The notes beneath the pieces were generated by a model that did not search any database, was not told where the DNA came from, and saw only the letters and a program-made list of their open reading frames with translations. The position numbers and the translations under genes were made by a program. Of a stretch of DNA of 64,000 nucleotides, positions 43,773 to 53,086 are shown piece by piece (the stretch's first letter is position 1; each line of letters opens with the position of its first letter). Source of the stretch: B1SED10-75 sp964636865 (GTDB lineage Bacteria > Bacillota > Dethiobacteria > DTU022 > PWGO01); contig CAZWVJ010000009.1 in the NCBI GenBank assembly GCA_964636865.1, positions 1-64,000 on the forward strand, in the 5' to 3' direction.

Positions 43773-44882
43773 TTACCAGAGCTCTTCCAAGGGCACGTAG
43801 GGAAGACCTTGCGCTTCTGCCACCGCCCGGTTGGTTATTTCTCCCTTAAAAACATTTACCCCTTTTGCGAGAGTAGGGTCTTCTTTAAAAGCTTCTACTC
43901 CTTTTTGGGCCAAGTCCTGGATATATGGCATAGTAGCATTGGTCAAGCTCACTGTAGCTGTGCGGGGAACCGCTCCCGGCATATTGGGTACTGCATAATG
44001 AATTACGCCGTGTTTCTTGTAAGTGGGATTAGCATGGGTGGTCTCCCTATCGATAGTTTCCACTGCCCCTCCCTGGTCGATAGAGACATCTAAAATTACA
44101 GAGCCATTTTTCATGCTTTTGACCATATCTTCGGAAACTAATTGTGGGGCACGCGCTCCGGGCAATAGTACTGCTGAAATAAGCAGGTCAGAGTACTCCA
44201 CAACTTTAGAAAGGTTAAACTTGTTGGAAATAAAGGTAATGATCCTTTCTCCGTAAATATCTGAAAGTTCCCTTAGCCTCTGCGGGCTTCTGCTAACCAA
44301 CGTAACTTGCGCTCCCATTCCCAGGGCAACGCGGGCGGCATTTTTCCCTACTACCCCGCCTCCGATAATTACAACATCAGCTGCAGGGACGCCCGGCACA
44401 CCTCCGATGAGGATCCCTCGGCCTCCATGGATTTTTTCCATAAAGCGGGTTCCGCTTTGAATGGCCATTTTTCCTGCGATTTCGCTCATGGGGGTTAGCA
44501 GGGGGAGATAACCTTCGGCTTCCACTGTTTCGTATCCGATAGCCGTTACTCTTTTTTCCCTCAACACTTCAGCTAGTTCCTTTAAAGGGGCGAGATGTAA
44601 AAAGGTAAAAACAATCTGGTTTTCTCGTAATAAATCGTATTCCGGGGGTAGGGGTTCTTTTACTTTTAAAATCATATCAGCGCGGGAAAAAACTTCTTCC
44701 GGGGTATCTACTATCTCAGCTCCTACATCTTGGTACTCTTGATTGCTAAATCCGCTTAAGAAACCGGCATTGTTTTCGATTATAACCTGGTGTCCATCGG
44801 AAGCCAACATTTCTACTACGGAAGGGATGGCTGCTACACGTCCTTCGTCAGGCTTAATTTCTCTGGGAACTCCTACTATCAT
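43773..44882 (-). CDS. ald: Alanine dehydrogenase
   Basis: The 369-residue protein begins MIVGVPREIKPDEGRVA, contains HLAPLKELAEVLREK and a nucleotide-binding VVIIGGGVVGKNAARVALGMGA, and has the substrate motif MPGAVPRTAT. It converts L-alanine to pyruvate and ammonia with NAD. A GTG at 44891 overlaps the AAAGGG site, so ATG 44882 is chosen, giving the canonical N-terminus. It is convergent with the amidohydrolase remnant. In anaerobes it may use alanine as an electron sink or source. Confidence 0.95.
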   Translation of the reverse strand: MIVGVPREIKPDEGRVAAIPSVVEMLASDGHQVIIENNAGFLSGFSNQEYQDVGAEIVDTPEEVFSRADMILKVKEPLPPEYDLLRENQIVFTFLHLAPLKELAEVLREKRVTAIGYETVEAEGYLPLLTPMSEIAGKMAIQSGTRFMEKIHGGRGILIGGVPGVPAADVVIIGGGVVGKNAARVALGMGAQVTLVSRSPQRLRELSDIYGERIITFISNKFNLSKVVEYSDLLISAVLLPGARAPQLVSEDMVKSMKNGSVILDVSIDQGGAVETIDRETTHANPTYKKHGVIHYAVPNMPGAVPRTATVSLTNATMPYIQDLAQKGVEAFKEDPTLAKGVNVFKGEITNRAVAEAQGLPYVPLEELW

Positions 44883-45105
44883 TTCTTGCACCCTTTCTAA
44901 TTAGATATTTCTGTTTTGCTTTAACGCAAAAATGTTATCACAGTAAAAGATACATGGCAACCTTTCAAATATTATTTTTTGTAAACTAATACAGGAATAA
45001 TATAAGCATTCATGGGAAATGATTACAAAATTTTCGCAGCAAGAACTTGTTGAGACTTCCGCAATTAAAGCATTTAAAAAATAATTAATCCTGCCCTCCG
45101 GTGTT

Positions 45106-45852
45106 TTAGATTTGAATTTTTGAAAAGAAATAAGCGCCGATTGTAAGTAGAAGAATTGCTATTGCGGAAAGGGCCCCTAAATTTAACCACAATCCCATCT
45201 CATAAAGGCCCAGTAATGAGCCCCTTATTCCATCGACGCCGTAACTAAGGGGATTTATGTGCACAATTATGTTTAAGGCTGCCGGTAAGTTTTTCAGAGG
45301 AAATAGAGCTCCGGAAAGGAGGAATAAAGGCATAATTAAAAAATTCATAATGAGAGGAAAACCCTGCATATCTTCTAGTTGGGAAGCAATTGCGATGCCC
45401 AGGGCACTGAATAAAAGGGCAGTCAAAAACATGAATAATATTGCTGCAGGTATAATTAAGGGTTCATGGAGCTGGAAACCCACTAACAGAGATATAGCAA
45501 GGATTATTATTCCCTGGAAAACAGCAATGGTTGCTCCTCCCAAAGTTCTGCCCAGCATAATATAAATTCTGGATACGGGGGCTACCAGTGTTTCTTTTAA
45601 AAAGCCGAATTGACGATCCCAGATAATATCGATTCCGTTAAACATAGAAGTAAAAAGTATACTCATGCCTATAATACCGGGAACCAAGAATTGGAAGTAG
45701 TCGGTTTCCCCGGCTTGCTCAAAAACAGGGCCGAAACCCAGGCCGAAAGCAAAAAGAAAAAGCAGGGGCTGGCCGATTGACCCGATAATACGGGACCCCG
45801 AACGAAAATAGTGTTTCATCTGGCGTAACCAAAGGATGTATACCGTGTCCAT
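45106..45852 (-). CDS. ABC-2 type permease (DrrB-like)
   Basis: The 248-residue protein has six helices and no large outside domain, with an LWLRQMKHYFRSGSRIIGS cytoplasmic lead and FNGIDIIWDRQFGFLKETLVAPVSR, the conserved ABC-2 EC/cytoplasmic loop. NFLIMPLFLLSGALFPLKNLP matches the DrrB/daunorubicin family. Its ATG is one base after the stop of the ATPase gene and its ribosome site lies inside that gene. The substrate (drug, lipid or other) is unknown. Confidence 0.87.
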   Translation of the reverse strand: MDTVYILWLRQMKHYFRSGSRIIGSIGQPLLFLFAFGLGFGPVFEQAGETDYFQFLVPGIIGMSILFTSMFNGIDIIWDRQFGFLKETLVAPVSRIYIMLGRTLGGATIAVFQGIIILAISLLVGFQLHEPLIIPAAILFMFLTALLFSALGIAIASQLEDMQGFPLIMNFLIMPLFLLSGALFPLKNLPAALNIIVHINPLSYGVDGIRGSLLGLYEMGLWLNLGALSAIAILLLTIGAYFFSKIQI

Positions 45853-45853
45853 T

Positions 45854-46663
45854 TCATTTTCTCCTTAAAGCCATGTTTCTAAATATTTGCCTTCCATTAT
45901 CGGGCCCTTCTTCCCGGATAGTTTTCCCTGTCAGCGATAAAAAGGCTTCTTCCAGAGTAGTTGTTTCGGTATGCTCACATAGCTGTTGGGGTGAGCCCAT
46001 TTTTATAATTTTGCCTTCATCGATTATGGCCACGGTATCTGCCATGCGTTCCGCTTCTTCCATAATATGAGTAGTTAGGAAAATTGTTGTCTTCTCTTGT
46101 TTGTTTAAATCGTAGATATATTCCCAAATGAGATTGCGGGTTTGGGGATCCAATCCCAGGGTAGGCTCGTCCAGGAAAAGGATATCCGGAAGGTGAAGAA
46201 GCCCCCTGGCAATTTCCAACCTTCGTTTCATGCCTCCGGAAAATTTTTTTACCTGTTCATTTCTACGATTCCAAAGCTTTACCAGTTCAAGGAGATTCTT
46301 GATGCGTTCTTGCCTTATATTTTTAGGAATTTTGTAAAGCATGGCATGAAAATACATGTTTTCGTAAGCAGTGAGGACGTCATCAAGGCTGGGATCTTGA
46401 AAAACTATACCGAAAGAACTGCGCGCAGCACTTTGTTCTTGAACCGGGTTATACCCATTGAGCAAGACACTTCCGTTGGTAGGGTCAAGCAAGGTAGTTA
46501 ACATTTTAATTGCCGTGGTTTTGCCGGCACCGTTAGGCCCCAGGAAAGCGAAAACTTCACCTGTTTCTACGGTGAAAGAAATATTGTCTACTGCTGTAAG
46601 ACTTCCATATTTTTTGGTTAAGTTTGATACTTTAATTATGGGTTTTTGATTTGTTTCCATCAT
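45854..46663 (-). CDS. ABC transporter ATP-binding protein (DrrA-like)
   Basis: The 269-residue ATPase has Walker A GPNGAGKTT, signature KFSGGMKRRLEIARG, Walker B ILFLDEPTLGLDPQT and switch FLTTHIMEEAERM. The C-terminal 40 residues include TTTLEEAFLSLTG as in DrrA/NatA-type ATPases. It pairs with the following DrrB-like permease in a two-gene operon. It is not similar to the operon at 22-27 kb beyond the family level. Confidence 0.9.
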   Translation of the reverse strand: MMETNQKPIIKVSNLTKKYGSLTAVDNISFTVETGEVFAFLGPNGAGKTTAIKMLTTLLDPTNGSVLLNGYNPVQEQSAARSSFGIVFQDPSLDDVLTAYENMYFHAMLYKIPKNIRQERIKNLLELVKLWNRRNEQVKKFSGGMKRRLEIARGLLHLPDILFLDEPTLGLDPQTRNLIWEYIYDLNKQEKTTIFLTTHIMEEAERMADTVAIIDEGKIIKMGSPQQLCEHTETTTLEEAFLSLTGKTIREEGPDNGRQIFRNMALRRK

Positions 46664-46820
46664 GTTTTTCCCTTAAGAGTTGGAATATTTACCTCGTTCC
46701 TTTTAAATATTATCATATTTGTAGCTCCTCGATCATATGGTGATGAAAAAAATTTAATAGAGTCGGGGAATAACTGATTGTTAATGTTTACTATTGCCGG
46801 TAGGCTGATTTTGTAAAAAA

Positions 46821-48179
46821 CTAAATCCCATTGTTTGCAATAACATTTTGATACCAATGTGCGCTCTTTTTCCACACCCTTTTTTCTGTTAAAAAATCCA
46901 CGTAGATTAATCCGAAGCGTTTAGTGTATCCGTAACTCCATTCGAAATTATCCAGCAGTGACCATACAAAGTAGCCCCGCAGGTCAGCACCTTCTTCCAG
47001 GGCATGTCGGCATTGTTTGATGTACTCCCGCAAGAAGTCAATCCGCGCTTCATCATTAATGTTGCCTTCGGCATCAAACTCATCATTAAAAGCGGCTCCG
47101 TTTTCAGTGACATAAAGCGGCATTTTGCCATACTCCTCTGTAATTCTGGTAAGTAATTCGTAAATACCCGGGGGATAAACTTCCCAGCCCATCTCTGTAT
47201 ATTCTTTTTCGGGAGGATTTATTATATTACCGATGAAATCGTCTTCTGCACTGCCGGCTTGGACCAGATGCCGTGTATAGTTGTTTATCCCTAAGAAATC
47301 TATTGACTGGGAGATTAATTTCATATCAGCAGGCTTAACTTCAGGCATTTTAAAATGATCAGAGTAGAAATCCCAAATGTCAGCCGGATAATTGCCTTGT
47401 AAAACCGGGTCAAGAAAAAATCGGTTTTTAATGCCATCCAAACGCCTGGCAGTGCTTATGTCTGCATCACTGTTTGATGCGGGGTGAACTTGTGAGAGAT
47501 CGAGGGCGATGCCGATTTGACCATCCCCGGAAGATAAATCTCGGAATGCTGTTAACGCTTGGCCGTGAGCAAGCAATAAATGATGCGCCGCATTGATGGC
47601 TGTTTCCATATCGACTACCCCCGGAGCATGGAGGCCAAAGGCATGCCCCATGAAAGCAAACACCCATGGTTCGTTTATAGTAATCCATAACGGGTTTTCA
47701 CATTCAAGGTTTTCGAACATGTAAGCAGCGTATTCACCGAAATACATAGCTGTATCCCGGGATGCCCAGCCGTTGTATTTTTCTTGAAGTGATTGAGGTA
47801 AATCCCAATGATGAAGGGTGATAACCGGTTGAATGTTATTTTGGTGCAGTTCTTCTACAAGGCGGCGGTAAAAATCTAATCCCCGGGGATTGGACTTTGA
47901 TTTTCCCTCAGGGAAGATACGGGGCCATGACACTGAAAAACGATAAGCATTTAGCCCCATCCGAGCCATATGGGAAACATCTTCCCGGTAACGATGATAA
48001 TGATCGCATGAGAAATCCCCGGTTTCCCCATTCATTATTTTACCCGGGGTATGGGAAAAACGATCCCATATGGATTCTCCCTTACCGTCTTCCTGCCAGG
48101 CGCCTTCAATCTGATAAGCACTGGTTGCGGCGCCCCATGTAAAGTTATTCGGAAATCTGTACCTTGGTATGGCGGGCAT
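46821..48179 (-). CDS. GH1 family beta-glucosidase
   Basis: The 452-residue protein has WGAATSAYQIEGAWQEDGKG at the start, LNAYRFSVSWPRIFPEG, the acid/base Glu in ITINEPWVFAF, and the nucleophile Glu in LYVTENGAAF. The C-terminal GYFVWSLLDNFEWSYGYTKRFGL is diagnostic. It cleaves beta-glucosides, probably cellobiose or phospho-free sugars in the cytoplasm since no signal peptide is present. It is single, but it is the neighbour of the dockerin-bearing secreted protein, so a link with polysaccharide use is possible. Confidence 0.95.
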   Translation of the reverse strand: MPAIPRYRFPNNFTWGAATSAYQIEGAWQEDGKGESIWDRFSHTPGKIMNGETGDFSCDHYHRYREDVSHMARMGLNAYRFSVSWPRIFPEGKSKSNPRGLDFYRRLVEELHQNNIQPVITLHHWDLPQSLQEKYNGWASRDTAMYFGEYAAYMFENLECENPLWITINEPWVFAFMGHAFGLHAPGVVDMETAINAAHHLLLAHGQALTAFRDLSSGDGQIGIALDLSQVHPASNSDADISTARRLDGIKNRFFLDPVLQGNYPADIWDFYSDHFKMPEVKPADMKLISQSIDFLGINNYTRHLVQAGSAEDDFIGNIINPPEKEYTEMGWEVYPPGIYELLTRITEEYGKMPLYVTENGAAFNDEFDAEGNINDEARIDFLREYIKQCRHALEEGADLRGYFVWSLLDNFEWSYGYTKRFGLIYVDFLTEKRVWKKSAHWYQNVIANNGI

Positions 48180-48360
48180 ATTTATCCATCCTTTTTTGTT
48201 AATGAGTAAATACGGGTCTATGCCTCAGAAGTGGCATCTTAAACCATGATTAATAAAATTATAACACTTTGGTGAATATTTTGGCGAATTATCCTTTTCA
48301 TATAATTTCAGTATGATATAATAAAGCATAACAAAAAAAATTGACAAATGGGGTTTTTTT

Positions 48361-48441
48361 ATGTGGCGATTAATTCCTTTTTCAGTTTTACTGGTAGCGT
48401 TAACGGTTTTGGCAGGATGTAATTGCGCTGTCGGTGTTTGA
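48361..48441 (+). CDS. Tiny lipoprotein, 26 residues
   Basis: The reading frame MWRLIPFSVLLVALTVLAGC ends with six further residues (NCAVGV). It has a typical hydrophobic signal and LAGC lipobox, so after processing it would have only seven residues. The upstream GGGG is a weak ribosome site, but a TATAAT at 48317-48322 lies at about the right place for a promoter. A hairpin follows. It is entericidin-like in shape; function is unknown and it could be spurious. Confidence 0.5.
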   Translation: MWRLIPFSVLLVALTVLAGCNCAVGV

Positions 48442-48453
48442 TAGACACGCAAA

Positions 48454-48526
48454 AGTTCACCGTGGGTGAACTCAATTTCTTAAGTAAATAATTATAGTCA
48501 CCTGCCCCCACCCTGATAGGTGGGGG
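48454..48526. other. Two successive hairpins in the 48.2-48.7 kb gene-free region
   Basis: AGTTCACC-GTG-GGTGAACT (48454-48472) and CCCCCACC-CTGATA-GGTGGGGG (48505-48526) are two perfect eight-base stems. The first may terminate the small lipoprotein gene. The second is G+C-rich without a T run and resembles ends of IS200/IS605 elements, though no transposase is present. The remaining DNA to 48707 contains no gene I can support. Confidence 0.5.
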
Positions 48527-48728
48527 ATTATGAAAGCTCTTAGTTGACTATCCTAAGCTTTTTGAGAACTATGTTCTTTTGGTCAAGATATCTTGAGGGT
48601 GCCCTGTTTACAAGCATTATCATATATATTAAAACAATCCTGAGAGGTAGGAATAGTGGCATGCGCATTAAAAGCCAGGAGAACATTAGTAAAGAGCAAT
48701 AACTCCCATGAAAGGAAGGTTATATATA

Positions 48729-50477
48729 ATGGCCTTGAAAAGTAAAGGACTGAACAGCTTCTTGGTTGGAACCGGGGGGTTGTTCAAGCCGGCACTGATA
48801 TTATTTTTAGTGGGGATACTTCTTTGGCCCCAGTTTTATTTCGGCGCAGAAGCGCAAAGTTTGCCCACGGAAGAGGTGCAGGAAAACTCCAATGAGGTGG
48901 TAGAGATCCCGGATGAAAATTTGGAGCAAGAAATATTGAATAAGTTAGGCGAGGAAGAAGGGTACCAGATAACAGTTAGTGATCTGGAAGGGATGGAAGG
49001 TGATTTTAATCTTATTAATAAAGGTATATACTATATAACTGGCTTGGAGTATGCGGTTAATCTGAATTACCTCTACCTGCAAGAAAATTATATTGATACA
49101 AGCGAAGGCAGTGAATCAATGCAAATAATCGAAAGCTTGCAAGATGAGGGAGTAGATGTTATGTATGGTGATCAAAAATGTGCGAGCATAGATCCTACCG
49201 AAGTAGATTATTTTATTGATGAGCCTCCCGCAGATGTAAGCACTGACATTGATTGGAACGAAACCGAAGAACTAGAAGACGTTACCGGAGAGGGAATTAA
49301 GGAAGAAAATTGGGATTTGGACGGCGATACGCTGAGCATATGTACCGACTTTATTGGAACTTTTGACGCAGGCACCGAGCTGGTTTTTGACCTTATCTTT
49401 GATGAGGGGCCCGAGATCAAATTTAGAGTAAATGTTTTAGAAACCACTTGTGCACAGATAGATCCCAAAGAAGCAGAATTTGACCTGTATGACCTTGAGG
49501 ATGTGGAGACCACCATTACCTGGAACGATGCCGGTGAAGTAGAAGAAATAACCGGGGAAGACATAGAAGAAGGAGATTGGTGGGTTGATGATAGTACACT
49601 GTCAATTAGCGCTGATTTTTTGCAAGGTTTCGAAAAAGGCGATGAACTGGAATTTACCATCAGCTTTGATAAAGGCGGAGATGCCGTTTTAGAGGTTAAT
49701 ATTATAGACACCGAACCCTATCATGCGATTATAGACCCTACGGAAACATTTTTTGCCCCTTATGATCCTTCGGATGTGCAGACCACCATTACCTGGAACG
49801 ACGCCGATGAAGTAGAAGAAGTTACCGGGGAAGGCATAGAAGAAGCAGATTGGTGGGTGCAAAAAGTAGACGAAGAAACAGCTACGTTGATTATAGAAGC
49901 TGATTTCTTTGAAAATTTCGAGGTAGGAGATAAAATAGGGTTTAATATTAGCTTTGATGTAGGGGAAAACGCCGTTTTAGAGGTAGATATAGTTGAAAAA
50001 GCGATTATTGACCCTGCGGAAGCTATATATGACCTCTATTACGAAGAAGACGTAAAAACTACTATTACCTGGAACATTGCCAGTGAAGTAGAAGAAGTGA
50101 CCGGGGCAGGCATAGAAGAAGGGGATTGGTGGGTTGATGATAGTACACTGTCAATTAGCGCCGATTTCTTGCAAGACTTCGCAGAAGGCGAGAAACCGGA
50201 ATTTACCATCAAATTTGATGAAGGAGCTGATGCTACTTTAAAGATTGAAGTTATAGATACTACGCCGGGTGAACCCGGCAGCGGTGATGTGACAGGCGAT
50301 GGTAAAGTTGGTATTGAAGATACCCTTGCAGTTTTAAATTATGTGGTGGGTTCCACTGATTTTACGGAAGAGCAGAAATTAGCGGCAGATGTTAATGAAG
50401 ATGAAAAAGTGGATGTTTTGGATGCCGTAATAATACTAAGGTATGTAGTAGGGCTAGTGGATAGCCTTCCGGTATAG
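48729..50477 (+). CDS. Secreted protein with LRR cap, four X2-like repeats and a dockerin
   Basis: ATG 48729 with GAAAGGAAGGT nine bases upstream is preferred to 48708. A signal peptide (KPALILFLVGILLWPQFYFGAEAQS) is followed by a leucine-rich-repeat cap (IPDENLEQEILNKLG, then INKGIYYITGLEYAVNLNYLYLQ). Next are four repeats of about 85-90 residues with the pattern IDPxEAxxDL and TTITWN, EVEEVTGEGIEE, DSTLSISADF, which resemble the X2 Ig-like modules. Repeats two and four are almost identical in DNA. The last 65 residues are a type I dockerin (GDVTGDGKVGIEDTLAVLNY and ADVNEDEKVDVLDAVIILRY) with two Ca-binding loops. There is no catalytic domain. No cohesin appears nearby. Confidence 0.85.
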   Translation: MALKSKGLNSFLVGTGGLFKPALILFLVGILLWPQFYFGAEAQSLPTEEVQENSNEVVEIPDENLEQEILNKLGEEEGYQITVSDLEGMEGDFNLINKGIYYITGLEYAVNLNYLYLQENYIDTSEGSESMQIIESLQDEGVDVMYGDQKCASIDPTEVDYFIDEPPADVSTDIDWNETEELEDVTGEGIKEENWDLDGDTLSICTDFIGTFDAGTELVFDLIFDEGPEIKFRVNVLETTCAQIDPKEAEFDLYDLEDVETTITWNDAGEVEEITGEDIEEGDWWVDDSTLSISADFLQGFEKGDELEFTISFDKGGDAVLEVNIIDTEPYHAIIDPTETFFAPYDPSDVQTTITWNDADEVEEVTGEGIEEADWWVQKVDEETATLIIEADFFENFEVGDKIGFNISFDVGENAVLEVDIVEKAIIDPAEAIYDLYYEEDVKTTITWNIASEVEEVTGAGIEEGDWWVDDSTLSISADFLQDFAEGEKPEFTIKFDEGADATLKIEVIDTTPGEPGSGDVTGDGKVGIEDTLAVLNYVVGSTDFTEEQKLAADVNEDEKVDVLDAVIILRYVVGLVDSLPV

Positions 50478-50862
50478 CGGGTATTTTCAAACTTAGATGA
50501 TGCTTTTTGGGGTTTTCTACATAAAGCCTGTTGTCTTGAGGCTTTGTCTCTCAATGGATATGGTTAATCTTTTGGGAGGCAAAGCTTTATTATCAGGAGA
50601 AAATGGTTACCGGTCAATATTATAGTTTTTTCACATTGGCAAAAAGCCTTACTAATCGGCCTTTCAAGTTTTTCAAAATTGCTATCCAAAATTTTAAACA
50701 TGGAAAAATGAAATATTTTTCCATTACAGGTCAGTTCTAAGCTTTGCTTCGAGGATGCTCGAAACGTCTTCACGACACATCCTGCCTTAATAGGTCTTAT
50801 CTTGACCAGGGTAGTGAATAACAAATAGCTACTAAAATAAATAATACATGGAGTGATTAGTT
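50478..50862. other. Gene-free stretch between the dockerin protein and the alkylsulfatase gene
   Basis: About 385 bases. A minus-strand reading frame (50564-50824) has no ribosome site and no recognisable motif. Words CTTCGAGGATGCTCGAAACGTC resemble the spacer of the REP-like repeat but the arms are absent. No clear terminator or promoter stands out. Confidence 0.5.
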
Positions 50863-52608
50863 TTGAAAAAATGGTTGTTCATTGGTTTGGGTGTTGTTTT
50901 GCTTTTGGTGGTAGGTGCAGTGCTTTTTAGGAGTATTTTTACCCCTGATGAAGAAGTAACAGTAGAAATGCCGGAACCGGGGGAACCGCAAGAGGTTTTA
51001 ACCGAGCAAAAGGAGCGCTTTGAAAAAAGAATTGAAAAAGTAACGGAAGGAATTCATGTGGCCATTGGCTATGCTCTGGCAAACGTTATTGTTATTGAGA
51101 GTGATGAAGGCAACATTATTATTGACACCACGGAATGTGTGGAAGCCGCAGAAGAAATAAAAGAAGATTTGGAAGAGGTTGCCGATGCGCCCACAAGGGC
51201 AATAATTTATACGCATGCCCACCCCGACCATATTTATGGTTCTCCTGTTTTTGCTAAAGACAAGGCAGAGGAATTCGATGTTTATGCCCAGGAAGCTCAT
51301 TATGACTTTTTTAGCGAACAGGCGTTGTTGCGGGATGTGTTCAATGCAAGGGGAATGAGACAGTTTGGCTCCGAGTTGCCTGAAGAATTTGTTATTACCC
51401 ATGGGATCGGCCCGGTTATGCGTTTTGATCATCATGACGTCCCCGCTTATATTGAACCTACAAAGCTGTTTGACGAGCAACTGAGCCTGGAAATAGGAGG
51501 GAGAAACCTGTTGCTAAAACATGCCCCGGGGGAAACGGAAGATCAAATGCTGGTATGGATGCCGGATGAAAAGGTTTTGTTTCCCGGTGACAATTATTAT
51601 CCGGCTTTCCCAAATCTTTATACCATTAGAGGCTCGGCTCCGCGGGATGTTACTGATTGGTACCGCTCTTTGGATATGATGCGGGACCTGGAAGCTGAGT
51701 ACCTGGTTCCCAGCCATGCTGAGCCGGTGCGGGGAAGAGAGCGCATAGAAGAATTGCTCACGGTTTACCGAGATTCAATACAATACATTCATGATGCTGT
51801 GGTACGGGGGATGAATGAGGGTAAAACCCGGGATGAGCTGGCCGCAGAAATTGAGCTGCCGCCTCATTTAGCCAAACATCCGGAAACCAGGGAGTTATAC
51901 GGGAAAATATCCTTCTCCGTACGCTCTATCTATGACCGCTATCTGGGATGGTTTGACGGCAATGCAGTTAACCTTGATCCTTTACCTGAATGGGAAAGGG
52001 CGGATAATATATGTAAAATGGCAGGTGGCATAGAAGAGATGCTTGCAGAGGCAGAGCAAGCTTTGGCAGAGCAGGAATACCAGTGGGCGGCAGAATTGGC
52101 ACAGATGATCCTGCATGTGGAACCGGAAAGTGAGAGGGGTAAAGAAATTAAGATCGAGGCATTGTTCAAATTGGGCGAAGATACTTATAACACTAATGCC
52201 CGAAATTATTATTTTAGCCAGGCTTTCGAATTGGCAGGAAAAATAGAACTGGGCCAATTTGAAATCAGCGCAGAAGCAGCTCGTAATGTCCCTATCGAAG
52301 AATTTTTTAGAGCTATGGCAATTCAACTAAATCCTGAAGCCAGTGCTGACAAAGAAATATCGGCTACTTTTAACATTACTGATACCGGCGAGGTATTTTC
52401 TTTAATTGTGCGGCGGGGAGTGGCAGAACTCAAGCGAGAGGAAATACCGGATGCAGATCTGGTAGTTAATGTAGAAGAGGATGCCTGGAAAGAATTGGCT
52501 GCCGGAACAACCAGTCCTGTAGCAGCTATGGCCAGGGGAAAAATTCAGGTAGAAGATTGGCGTTTATTAACTTTGAAAGAATTTGTGGATCTGTTTGAGC
52601 AGCCTTAA
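50863..52608 (+). CDS. Alkylsulfatase-like metallo-beta-lactamase fold protein
   Basis: The 581-residue protein has an N-terminal helix (LFIGLGVVLLLVVGAVLF) that anchors or exports it. The metal site THAHPDHIYG is near residue 117 and more ligands come with HAPGETEDQMLVW and PGDNYYPAFP. Then a helical dimerisation domain (about 350-470) and a C-terminal SCP2-like domain (about 480-581) follow, the order of the SdsA1/YjcS class III alkylsulfatases. These cut primary alkyl sulfates such as SDS and release sulfate. A TTG start is at 50863 with a GGAG ribosome site. A related function on another ester is possible. Confidence 0.83.
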   Translation: MKKWLFIGLGVVLLLVVGAVLFRSIFTPDEEVTVEMPEPGEPQEVLTEQKERFEKRIEKVTEGIHVAIGYALANVIVIESDEGNIIIDTTECVEAAEEIKEDLEEVADAPTRAIIYTHAHPDHIYGSPVFAKDKAEEFDVYAQEAHYDFFSEQALLRDVFNARGMRQFGSELPEEFVITHGIGPVMRFDHHDVPAYIEPTKLFDEQLSLEIGGRNLLLKHAPGETEDQMLVWMPDEKVLFPGDNYYPAFPNLYTIRGSAPRDVTDWYRSLDMMRDLEAEYLVPSHAEPVRGRERIEELLTVYRDSIQYIHDAVVRGMNEGKTRDELAAEIELPPHLAKHPETRELYGKISFSVRSIYDRYLGWFDGNAVNLDPLPEWERADNICKMAGGIEEMLAEAEQALAEQEYQWAAELAQMILHVEPESERGKEIKIEALFKLGEDTYNTNARNYYFSQAFELAGKIELGQFEISAEAARNVPIEEFFRAMAIQLNPEASADKEISATFNITDTGEVFSLIVRRGVAELKREEIPDADLVVNVEEDAWKELAAGTTSPVAAMARGKIQVEDWRLLTLKEFVDLFEQP

Positions 52609-52843
52609 AGGCTTGTAGGTATGTATAATCTATATTTATATTAAATATTATTAATATTTACTAGGAAAAAGGAGGAAATAACAACTATAAAGTAGAAGGA
52701 CAAAATATAAAAATGTTGAAAAAACTTATATATAATCATGATAAAAGTCTAATTGTTAGATATGGTAAAATGTTCTTTTAAGCCAGTTGTGGGAATTAAT
52801 GCTAATATTAATGCGCTTAATTAAGAAGGGAGGAGAAGGATAA

Positions 52844-53032
52844 TTGGCTGGTAAAATATGTCCGCACATGAGCAAAACTATTAATGAAAATGGGAAAGCG
52901 CAGCTACACAAAGTTTATTGTTTAGAGCACGAATGTGCCTGGTGGAAATCTGAACAAAAAGGGTGTGCAGTATTAGCAGTTATTGATGAACTTTCAACTA
53001 TTTCAGGTAGCATGAACCCAAAATTTATTTAA
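52844..53032 (+). CDS. Small cysteine protein, 62 residues
   Basis: TTG 52844 follows GGGAGGAGAAGG. The product has CPHMS, then VYCLEHECAWW and KGCAVLAVIDEL, so five or so cysteines in a CX20CX3CX9C-like spacing that may bind zinc or a cluster. I recall similar small proteins in Moorella and Desulfotomaculum-type genomes but cannot name the family. It is isolated, and the upstream AAAGGAGG at 52668 has no reading frame after it. Confidence 0.6.
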   Translation: MAGKICPHMSKTINENGKAQLHKVYCLEHECAWWKSEQKGCAVLAVIDELSTISGSMNPKFI

Positions 53033-53086
53033 CTTTTAAGTTCTTCAAGTGTTGAGACTTTATTGTTTGACATGATTTAAGGTTTA

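Noticed and set aside
48439..48444. TGA of the tiny lipoprotein read as selenocysteine
   Set aside because: TAG follows immediately, so read-through would add one residue only.
48505..48526. G+C-rich hairpin resembling an IS200/IS605 end
   Set aside because: No transposase or TnpB fragment nearby and no matching second end was found.
50564..50824. Minus-strand frame of 86 codons downstream of the dockerin protein
   Set aside because: No ribosome site, odd composition and no known motif.
52660..52790. Strong AAGGAGG site without a gene, then a 22-codon frame
   Set aside because: No start codon lies at the right distance and the short frame has no recognisable features.
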